DNA from: Clostridia bacterium
Lineage (GTDB): Bacteria > Bacillota > Clostridia > Oscillospirales > CAG-272
Assembly (NCBI GenBank): GCA_017960705.1
Contig: JAGCYR010000136.1
Location: forward strand, 1 to 20,649
Length of the DNA stretch: 20,649 bases
Direction of reading: 5' to 3'
In this document: piece after piece, positions 15,124-20,649 of the stretch
Layout of the letters: each line of letters starts with the position of its first letter
Position numbering within the stretch: the first letter of the stretch is position 1
Position numbers and translations under genes: made by a program
Notes under the pieces: generated by a model
What the model was told of the DNA's origin: nothing
The model's database searches: none
What the model saw: only the letters and a program-made list of their open reading frames with translations

Positions 15124-17129
15124 TCTTCTTCCTCGGCAGGAGCATAAACTGGCAGTTTAGTTGCCAATTCGGATACGAACACATTCGCATGATTCAGGTA
15201 TTCCCTAATCAAGGAATCTAACGACTTAATCCTTTCATCAAACCACTCATTTCTATTGAATTTTGCAACATCCGCCCACAAATATTCAAAAACTTTATAA
15301 GCAAAATCTTTAAGCTTGTTTTCAAATTCCTCGTCAGTAGTCTCGTCCGCACTTTCCATCAATACTTCTGGGTCGACAAAGTATTTTCCAAGTTGCTTAT
15401 CCTCTGCGGATAATGTTTGAGCATGGTTCAAGATATGTTCATTCACAGCGTTTACAAAAGTCCGCCAAGTCACCGAACTAAGCCCCGGGACATATCTGTC
15501 GCCAATCGAATCTTTCGCAAGGAAATCGTTTGTAATTTTTTCGAACTTCCAACGACGTTTGAAAGCAGTATCTAATGTAAAGACCCCCTGATCACTTGTG
15601 TTCATTGTTGCAAAAAGATAAAGGTTGGCTGGAATGCGGATTTTTTGAAAATCAAAAGATAACTTTTCTTTTAGATATGCTTGAATATTCACATTTGTGA
15701 TTGAGTATCTGCTTACCCCATTTTGTCTATCTAACAATTGAAAAATGTCGCCAAAAATGCTTGGCGCATTGCCTCGGTTTAGTTCTTCAACAACCAATGC
15801 AACTTTGATCTCCGGATGTTTCAACGCGCTTTCTAGAGCTAATGTGAACGGTCCAGGTATAAAACGATAAGAGACTTTTTCATGCACAACTTCGGGCAAA
15901 ACCTGACCAACGAAATCAGTATATGAATAGTCCTGATAGAAAGTGGTTCGAAACGACTCTGGGAAATCTTCCTGATTCAATACTGTGTTGTCCAAATAAT
16001 ATGATTTGCCACAGCCAGGAGTACCATAAAAGACCTTGTTGATTCCAGAGTGCTTCGAGATTGCATAGTCATATGATGCCGAAGTGACACTAGTGTCATC
16101 CGCATCATTTTCTAAAGGATTTTGGGAACTGATAAGGCTTTTTTTATACTCAATATACTTCTTCAAATAAACAAGCCAATTGTTCTGATTGTTTCGCCGC
16201 TCTCTTTTGTTGTCTTTAATATATTGCTCAAGTTTCTTCTGTAATGATTCACATTCGTCACGTCTAAACTCATCGTCGATATTTACAGCCAATTCCACTT
16301 CGATTGCTCGAATTCCGGATTCGTATTGAGAATCGGCGTGTTCAACCCCATGTGTTTTGCAATAATCTCTAAACCCATCTCTTCGATTTAAGTGATCATC
16401 ATCTGCTTCTGTATTTTCTTTAACAAAACCACAGAACAAATCCCATAGCCCCATCATTGGCGGTTCATCGTTGCCGATTCCTGACAAGAATCTGAACATT
16501 TTTTCCTTTGCTGTATTTGAACCTTTTTTGCCAAACCTATTGAACGAATCAAATTGGTTCGAATCGAAATTCTCCAAGAGATCTTGTCCCAAAAAAACCG
16601 CCTTATATAGTGCCCAAGAATCACCTTCTCGATAAAACTGCACATCAATAGAATCAGTTATTGCTTGCTCGCGATTGGCAACTATAAACATCTTTCTATA
16701 GTGACTATTATCGCCAACATATGCTTTGATTTTTTCGGGCGACTTCACTAACGCTTCAAATTCAACCTCTTTCCCCTTCGCCACCGTTAATTCGACAAAG
16801 CTTAATCCCTTAGTTTGCTTGTTGCATTTATTCAGCAAATTCACATTTAGCTCAAACAAATCCAACGCTTCAAACCGAAGAAGACTAACTGGATCGAATT
16901 GGCAAATCTCATCAAATATTGCAGCAATACCCGTTTCGGATCTTTGAATCTCTTTTAATCTCCACAGACGCTTTACACACGCAGGATCCGACTCTTTTGC
17001 GAGTTTAATAAATGCATAATCTCCCTCAAGAATGCCCCCGAGAAAACTCTCTCCGTTGACAGAGGTTCTGTATGTTTTCTCCATAACTTCGTTTTCGTTT
17101 TTCATTTTTCCAAAAAACAATCTTGCCAT
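15120..17129 (-). CDS. McrB-like AAA+ GTPase restriction subunit (LlaJI R1-like)
   Basis: A 669-residue motor subunit. Residues about 363-530 carry the McrB AAA+ domain: Walker A GTPGCGKS (369-376), TTFYQDYSYTDFVG, a Walker B region VALVVEELNRGNAPSIFGD, and the McrB hallmark TMNTSDQGVFTLDTAFKRRW. In E. coli McrB the Walker B reads IDEINR; here it is VEELNR, as in many LlaJI-type relatives. Residues 1-350 are not recognised and probably include the DNA-recognition part; about 285-335 is charged and helical. A highly acidic tail ends the protein. The start at 17129 is chosen because GGAGG lies 8 nt upstream; the earlier ATG at 17144 contains that GGAGG in its own codons and has no ribosome site. 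It is coupled to the nuclease gene by an ATGA overlap. The gene is AT-rich. Confidence 0.82.
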   Translation of the reverse strand: MARLFFGKMKNENEVMEKTYRTSVNGESFLGGILEGDYAFIKLAKESDPACVKRLWRLKEIQRSETGIAAIFDEICQFDPVSLLRFEALDLFELNVNLLNKCNKQTKGLSFVELTVAKGKEVEFEALVKSPEKIKAYVGDNSHYRKMFIVANREQAITDSIDVQFYREGDSWALYKAVFLGQDLLENFDSNQFDSFNRFGKKGSNTAKEKMFRFLSGIGNDEPPMMGLWDLFCGFVKENTEADDDHLNRRDGFRDYCKTHGVEHADSQYESGIRAIEVELAVNIDDEFRRDECESLQKKLEQYIKDNKRERRNNQNNWLVYLKKYIEYKKSLISSQNPLENDADDTSVTSASYDYAISKHSGINKVFYGTPGCGKSYYLDNTVLNQEDFPESFRTTFYQDYSYTDFVGQVLPEVVHEKVSYRFIPGPFTLALESALKHPEIKVALVVEELNRGNAPSIFGDIFQLLDRQNGVSRYSITNVNIQAYLKEKLSFDFQKIRIPANLYLFATMNTSDQGVFTLDTAFKRRWKFEKITNDFLAKDSIGDRYVPGLSSVTWRTFVNAVNEHILNHAQTLSAEDKQLGKYFVDPEVLMESADETTDEEFENKLKDFAYKVFEYLWADVAKFNRNEWFDERIKSLDSLIREYLNHANVFVSELATKLPVYAPAEEEE

Positions 17130-17181
17130 TTCGAGATCCTCCATGTTTCATCTTTTTGGGGAAAACGGTTGTTCTTTTTCA

Positions 17182-17210
17182 ATTATAACATATAAATTGG
17201 TGAAATGCAA
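17182..17210 (-). promoter_or_regulatory. Promoter of the McrB-like/LlaJI-like operon
   Basis: On the minus strand, TTGCAT (complement of 17205-17210), a 17-bp spacer and a perfect TATAAT (complement of 17182-17187). The predicted start near 17175 leaves a leader of about 45 nt before the chosen ATG. The -35 box lies inside an inverted repeat. Confidence 0.75.
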
Positions 17211-17215
17211 CCAAT
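17196..17215. promoter_or_regulatory. Candidate operator over the -35 box of the restriction promoter
   Basis: ATTGGT (17196-17201) and ACCAAT (17210-17215) form a perfect inverted repeat with 8 bp between, covering the whole -35 hexamer. The central TGCATTTC is part of a 10-mer that recurs inverted at 17234-17243. A bound repressor here would block RNA polymerase. Confidence 0.5.
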
Positions 17216-17385
17216 CAATGACAGCTTAAGTTTTTGCATTTCAAAAAGCCAAGAATTGTATTTCGAAGATCTGCAAGCGCCTTTTCATAATCCCCGTCAA
17301 AGCGCTCGAGTAATCTTGCTTTGTCCCATGCTTCGGCTTCATCAAGAAAGATCATCAACGTTTTTTGATACGCTTCTTCAAACAT
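17215..17385 (-). CDS. Small ORF, 56 residues, upstream of the restriction operon
   Basis: An unrecognised 56-residue reading frame (ATG at 17383-17385, TGA at 17215-17217), on the same strand as the restriction genes and ending 86 nt before them. It begins MFEEAYQKTLMIFLDEAEAW, is predicted mostly helical and acidic, and ends with a hydrophobic stretch (NTILGFLKCKN) with two Cys. An AAAGGA site lies about 8 nt upstream of the ATG, and an extended -10 promoter may lie further upstream. Its last codons overlap the inverted 10-mer pair and its stop touches the candidate operator. It could be a small regulator or inhibitor of the restriction system, a remnant of a longer gene, or unrelated. No database match can be checked here. 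Confidence 0.5.
   Translation of the reverse strand: MFEEAYQKTLMIFLDEAEAWDKARLLERFDGDYEKALADLRNTILGFLKCKNLSCH
17234..17243 (+). repeat. Second copy of the operator 10-mer, inverted
   Basis: TTGCATTTCA here matches the same 10-mer on the minus strand at 17201-17210, centre to centre 33 bp. It sits inside its own inverted repeat TTTTTG-CATTT-CAAAAA (17231-17247). In the minus-strand transcript the two copies could pair as a 10-bp stem with a 23-nt loop. Confidence 0.6.
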
Positions 17386-17429
17386 ATTGGTTTTCCTTTC
17401 TTATCGTTGCTTCCCGACATGTTATTGAA

Positions 17430-17438
17430 AGTATAACA
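17430..17438 (-). promoter_or_regulatory. Possible extended -10 promoter of the small ORF
   Basis: On the minus strand, TGTTATACT forms an extended -10 element (TGn then TATACT). No good -35 is present. It is covered by an inverted repeat TGTTAT/ATAACA (17420-17425 and 17433-17438). It overlaps the edge of the glnN terminator stem, so read-through is an alternative source of the transcript. Confidence 0.4.
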
Positions 17439-17471
17439 ACCCCGCTGTCCCAAATTCGGGACAGCGGGGTT
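17438..17471. terminator. Terminator of glnN
   Basis: AACCCCGCTGTCCC (17438-17451) pairs perfectly with GGGACAGCGGGGTT (17458-17471), a 14-bp stem with a 6-nt loop, 39 nt past the glnN stop. The minus-strand tail is only moderately T-rich. Confidence 0.75.
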
Positions 17472-17510
17472 CCGTTTTATTCTTGGAAGCACAAAGACCA
17501 ATCTCCGCCC

Positions 17511-19610
17511 TCAGACTCCAAACATTAAATCGCCGTAGGTGGCAACAGGCCAATACTCTGCCGCTGTCAGCGGTTCCATCTCGTCGACCGCCGTGCGGAG
17601 TTCGTCCATCAGGGGCAGGATCTTGTCGGCGTATTCCCTTGCCTTTTCGTACCCGTCCTTGATACCGGCGGCGACCTCTTCCTCGTCCTCGAGCTTCGCG
17701 ACCAGCCGATAGGTCTCCTCGGCGAGCGCGGTCAGTTTCCGGACAAGATCGGTCTCGACTCTGACGCCGACGTTGTCGAGCAGGGCGCGCTTCTTTGTCG
17801 CCGTCGTTGCGAGATCGCGCATATACTTCTCGACGGCGGGCAGGTAGTCGCGGCGCACCATATTGATCATGGTGAGCGCCTCGATGTTGACGACTTTCGC
17901 GTAGTTCTCAAACAGGATCTCCTTGCGCGAGAACAACTCGTTTTTATTCATCACGCCGTGGCGGGTGAACAGTTCGATATTCTTCTCGGCGGTGAGGTAC
18001 GGGAAAGCGTCGACGGCGCGCTTGAGTTCAAGCAGCCCGCGTTCCTTCGCCTCTTTGCGCCACTCCTCGGAATAGCCGTTGCCGTTGAAGATGATGCGGC
18101 GGTGCGCGGTCAGCTCGCGGCGGATCAGCGTACGGAGAGAGGCGTCGAAGTCCTCCGCCCCCTCGAGTTCGTCGGCGAACAGACGCAGTTCCTCGGCGAC
18201 GGCGGTATTCAGGACGATGTTCGGCATCGCGACGTTCTGCGACGAGCCGGGCATCCTGAACTCGAACTTGTTGCCGGTGAAAGCGAAGGGCGAGGTGCGG
18301 TTGCGGTCGGTGGCGTCGCGGGTGAAGGTCGGGACCGACGGAACGCCGAGGTTCATTGTCTCGCGACCCGCGCCGTTGTAGGCGTGACCCGACACGATGG
18401 ATTCGACGACCGCCTCGAGTTCGTCCCCGATGAACATGGAGACGATCGCGGGGGGCGCCTCGTTGCCGCCGAGACGGTGATCGTTGCCCGCCGACGCGAC
18501 CGAGAGCCGGAGCAGGTCTTGGTACTCGTCGACCGCCTTGACCACCGCGGCGAGGAAGAGCAGAAATTGCAGGTTCTCCGCGGGAGTGCGCCCGGCTTTC
18601 AGGAGGTTTTTGCCGCCGTCGGTCGCGAGCGCCCAGTTGTCGTGTTTGCCGCTGCCGTTGACCCCGGCGAAGGGCTTCTCGTGGAGGAGACAGGTCATCC
18701 CGTGCTTCTCCGCGGTCCGCTTCATATACTCCATGATCAGGAGGTTCTGGTCGATCGCCATATTCGCCGTGCCGAAGATCGGCGCGAGTTCGTGCTGCGC
18801 CGGCGCCGCCTCGTTGTGCTTGGTCTTGGCGTCGACCCCGAGACTCCAGAGTTCGCGGTCAAGATCCGCCATAAACGCCGAAACGCGGGGCTTCAGGGCG
18901 CCGAAATAGTGATCTTCCAGCTCTTGTCCCTTCGGAGCGGGAGCGCCGAAGAGGGTGCGCCCGGTGTAGCGCAGATCGGGACGGCGCAGATAGTCCGCGC
19001 GGTCCACGAGGAAATACTCCTGCTCCGCGCCGACCGTGACCGAAACGCGCTCGGTCTCGTTGTCGCCGAACAACCGCAGGATGCGGACGGCTTGCGCCGA
19101 GATCGCGTCGAGCGAACGGAGCAGCGGGGTCTTCGCGTCAAGCGCCTCTCCGCTGTACGAGCAGAACGCCGTCGGGATGTAGAGCGAGCCGTCCTTTACG
19201 AAGGCGTAGGACGCGGGATCCCACGCGGTATAGCCCCTCGCCTCGAAGGTGGCGCGGAGCCCGCCGGACGGGAAGCTCGAGGCGTCGGATTCGCCCTTGA
19301 TCAGCTCTTTGCCCGAGAATTCCATAATGACCTTTCCCCCGCCGACGGGAGAAAGGAAACTTTCGTGTTTTTCGGCGGTCACGCCGGTCAGCGGTTGGAA
19401 CCAATGCGTGAAATGGGTCGCGCCGTTCTCGATCGCCCAATCCTTCATGGCGTTGGCGACCGCGCCCGCGATCGAGGCGTCGATCTCGCCGCCGGTGGCG
19501 ATCGTGCGCGTCAAACTGCGGTAGACGTCCTTCGGCAGACGCTCCCGCATCACTTCGTCGCTGAACACCCTGCACCCGTAGATCTCGGGCACACGCACGT
19601 TTGTACTCAT
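17511..19610 (-). CDS. glnN: Glutamine synthetase type III
   Basis: A 699-residue enzyme that makes glutamine from glutamate and ammonia with ATP; GSIII is the large form found in Bacteroidota and many Clostridia. Motifs include the N-terminal VYGCRVF-like segment (IYGCRVFSDEVM), THFTHWFQPLTG, FEARGYTAWDPAS, GAEQEYFLVD with metal-binding Glu, KTKHNEAAPAQHE, then HEKPFAGVNGSGKHDNWA and RLSVASAGNDHRLG. The length is within the usual GSIII range. AGGAG 8 nt upstream on the minus strand supports the start. It has its own promoter and a hairpin terminator, so is probably monocistronic. No GlnR-like operator was recognised. Its promoter is divergent from that of metF. Confidence 0.96.
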   Translation of the reverse strand: MSTNVRVPEIYGCRVFSDEVMRERLPKDVYRSLTRTIATGGEIDASIAGAVANAMKDWAIENGATHFTHWFQPLTGVTAEKHESFLSPVGGGKVIMEFSGKELIKGESDASSFPSGGLRATFEARGYTAWDPASYAFVKDGSLYIPTAFCSYSGEALDAKTPLLRSLDAISAQAVRILRLFGDNETERVSVTVGAEQEYFLVDRADYLRRPDLRYTGRTLFGAPAPKGQELEDHYFGALKPRVSAFMADLDRELWSLGVDAKTKHNEAAPAQHELAPIFGTANMAIDQNLLIMEYMKRTAEKHGMTCLLHEKPFAGVNGSGKHDNWALATDGGKNLLKAGRTPAENLQFLLFLAAVVKAVDEYQDLLRLSVASAGNDHRLGGNEAPPAIVSMFIGDELEAVVESIVSGHAYNGAGRETMNLGVPSVPTFTRDATDRNRTSPFAFTGNKFEFRMPGSSQNVAMPNIVLNTAVAEELRLFADELEGAEDFDASLRTLIRRELTAHRRIIFNGNGYSEEWRKEAKERGLLELKRAVDAFPYLTAEKNIELFTRHGVMNKNELFSRKEILFENYAKVVNIEALTMINMVRRDYLPAVEKYMRDLATTATKKRALLDNVGVRVETDLVRKLTALAEETYRLVAKLEDEEEVAAGIKDGYEKAREYADKILPLMDELRTAVDEMEPLTAAEYWPVATYGDLMFGV

Positions 19611-19639
19611 CAGATAAACTCCTGTAAAGTCTTCTCGAC

Positions 19640-19654
19640 GCGCGCTCCGCGCGC
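19640..19654 (-). promoter_or_regulatory. GC-rich hairpin in the glnN leader
   Basis: On the minus strand GCGCGC-GGA-GCGCGC forms a 6-bp perfect stem with a 3-nt loop, preceded by TATATCGG. It lies between the predicted transcription start (near 19663) and the ribosome site. It resembles one unit of the hairpin array at 11263-11347 (linker ATATCGC then a small stem). Confidence 0.55.
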
Positions 19655-19669
19655 CGATATAATAGATTT

Positions 19670-19698
19670 ATTATAGTTTATTCCGCCGCTTTTGTCAA
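19670..19698 (-). promoter_or_regulatory. Perfect-consensus sigma-A promoter of glnN
   Basis: On the minus strand, TTGACA (complement of 19693-19698), a 17-bp spacer and TATAAT (complement of 19670-19675). Leader length is about 50 nt. Confidence 0.88.
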
Positions 19699-19748
19699 GT
19701 CTCCCCCGTTCCCCCGCAGAGGGAGCGAGCGAAAAACGCGAAAAAAGG

Positions 19749-19777
19749 TTGACCTTGCGGAGAAGTTGTGATATACT
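19749..19777 (+). promoter_or_regulatory. Sigma-A promoter of metF
   Basis: TTGACC (19749-19754), 17-bp spacer, TATACT (19772-19777). A second TATAAT at 19787-19792 lacks a well-spaced -35. The leader of about 45 nt shows no room for an S-box riboswitch. Confidence 0.78.
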
Positions 19778-19829
19778 GACAATAATTATAATCTCCGTAC
19801 GCCCCGACGCGAAAAGAAAGGACCGTCCG

Positions 19830-20649
19830 ATGAAGATCTGTGAAAAACTGAAACGCGGGACCCCCACCCTCTCATTCGAGGTCTTTCCGCCCAAGCCCGG
19901 ACTCCCGATCGAGCCGACGCTCGAGGCGGTAAGACGGGTGGCGGCGCTCCGGCCCGACTTTATCAGCGTGACCTACGGCGCGGGCGGAAACGGCGCGAAG
20001 GGCACGGTGGCGCTCGCCTCCGACGTGCAGAACCGGTCGGGGATCACGGCGCTCGCGCACCTGACCTGCGTCGGATCGAGCAGAGCCGACGTCGCCTCGC
20101 ACCTCGCCGAGCTGAAAGCCAACGGGATCGAGAACGTGCTGGCGCTCCGCGGCGATCTCCCCGAAGGGGGGACGCGGACGGGCGATTTCCGCTACGCCTC
20201 CGACCTCGTCACCGAGATCAAGGCGACCGGGGATTTCTGCATCGGCGCCGCCTGCTATCCCGAGGGGCATATCGAGTGTCCGCACCGCGAGGACGATATC
20301 GCGCACCTGAAAGACAAGGTCGATCGGGGCGTGGACTTTTTGACGACGCAGATGTTCTTCGACAATTCCGTGCTCTACAGCTTCCTGTACCGGGCGATGG
20401 CGCGCGGGATCGAGGGGCCGGTGCTCGCGGGGATCATGCCGGTCACCAACGGCAAAATGAGCGCCCGCGCCGGCGCACTCTCGGGCGCGACCCTGCCCAA
20501 CCGCTTCCGCCGGATCGTCGACCGCTACGGCGAGGATCCCGACGCGATGAAGCAGGCGGGGATCGCCTACGCCACCGAACAGATCGTCGATCTTTTGGCG
20601 AACGGCGTACGCGGCGTCCACGTCTATACCATGAACAAACCCGACGTCG
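19830..20649 (+). CDS. metF: 5,10-Methylenetetrahydrofolate reductase, 3'-truncated by window edge
   Basis: Flavoenzyme that reduces methylene-tetrahydrofolate to methyl-tetrahydrofolate for methionine synthesis or the Wood-Ljungdahl methyl branch. The first 273 residues are visible and open to the window edge. Motifs are LSFEVFPPKPG with the catalytic Glu17, SVTYGAGGNG (FAD/substrate loop), AHLTCVGSSRADV, NVLALRGDLPE, CYPEGHIECPH, LTTQMFFDNSVLY with the folate-binding Gln174, GIMPVTNGKM, and GVHVYTMNKP near the C-terminus. Family length is about 290 residues, so only about 20 are missing. AAAGGA 7 nt upstream supports the ATG. The downstream context, which would separate methionine from acetogenic roles, is outside the window. 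Confidence 0.95.
   Translation, partial: MKICEKLKRGTPTLSFEVFPPKPGLPIEPTLEAVRRVAALRPDFISVTYGAGGNGAKGTVALASDVQNRSGITALAHLTCVGSSRADVASHLAELKANGIENVLALRGDLPEGGTRTGDFRYASDLVTEIKATGDFCIGAACYPEGHIECPHREDDIAHLKDKVDRGVDFLTTQMFFDNSVLYSFLYRAMARGIEGPVLAGIMPVTNGKMSARAGALSGATLPNRFRRIVDRYGEDPDAMKQAGIAYATEQIVDLLANGVRGVHVYTMNKPDV

Noticed and set aside
17958..19676. A 572-residue open frame antisense to glnN
   Set aside because: The opposite strand encodes full-length type III glutamine synthetase with its own promoter; the antisense product is Arg/Glu/Val-rich without motifs.

Overview
The window looks like a chromosome segment from an uncultured, GC-rich member of the Bacillota, probably a Clostridia-type gut or anaerobic bacterium. 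Supporting signs are strong AGGAGG-type ribosome binding sites, sigma-A promoters with near-consensus hexamers spaced almost always by 17 bp, a transketolase split into two subunits, a type III glutamine synthetase, a SleB-like cell wall hydrolase and a zinc-ribbon/TIR protein of a kind familiar from gut Clostridia. The exact taxon is inference.

Layout, left to right. (1) Positions 1-1208 hold the 3' part of folC, closed by a terminator. (2) Positions 1401-2285 encode a secreted SleB-type hydrolase and 2382-3461 a two-domain SGNH esterase, each with its own promoter and terminator. (3) Positions 3606-5624 encode a zinc ribbon-TPR-TIR protein with four membrane segments and a BspA-like leucine-rich tail; base composition drops sharply inside the gene. 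(4) A shared terminator separates it from a leftward two-gene transketolase operon (5696-7493) whose promoter is divergent from the next unit. (5) der, obg and a queG-like gene (7736-11255) form a rightward run for ribosome assembly and tRNA modification. It ends in an unusual array of four different small hairpins joined by a conserved 7-nt linker, followed by a terminator. (6) Positions 11453-12727 encode a soluble, FtsH-like AAA+/M41 protease with altered key residues, and 12813-13817 a WYL-domain transcription regulator.

(7) Positions 13870-17129 are AT-rich (about 38% GC in one sampled 60-nt line, against about 62% in a line from the core part) and carry a leftward two-gene McrB-like/LlaJI-like restriction system without any methyltransferase in view, so probably an acquired defence module. 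Its promoter overlaps an inverted repeat. A 10-mer in that repeat recurs in opposite orientation 33 bp away, inside the end of a 56-codon small ORF (17215-17385). (8) glnN (leftward, 17511-19610) and the 5' part of metF (rightward, 19830 to the end) are divergently promoted and return to host-like composition.

Most of the window is housekeeping: folate and one-carbon metabolism at both ends, pentose phosphate metabolism, ribosome GTPases and nitrogen assimilation. The parts most worth attention are the restriction module with its candidate operators and small ORF, the neighbouring WYL regulator, the TIR protein, the soluble AAA-M41 protein and the hairpin array. No tRNA, rRNA, CRISPR array or transposase was seen, and no gene-free stretch exceeds about 250 bases.
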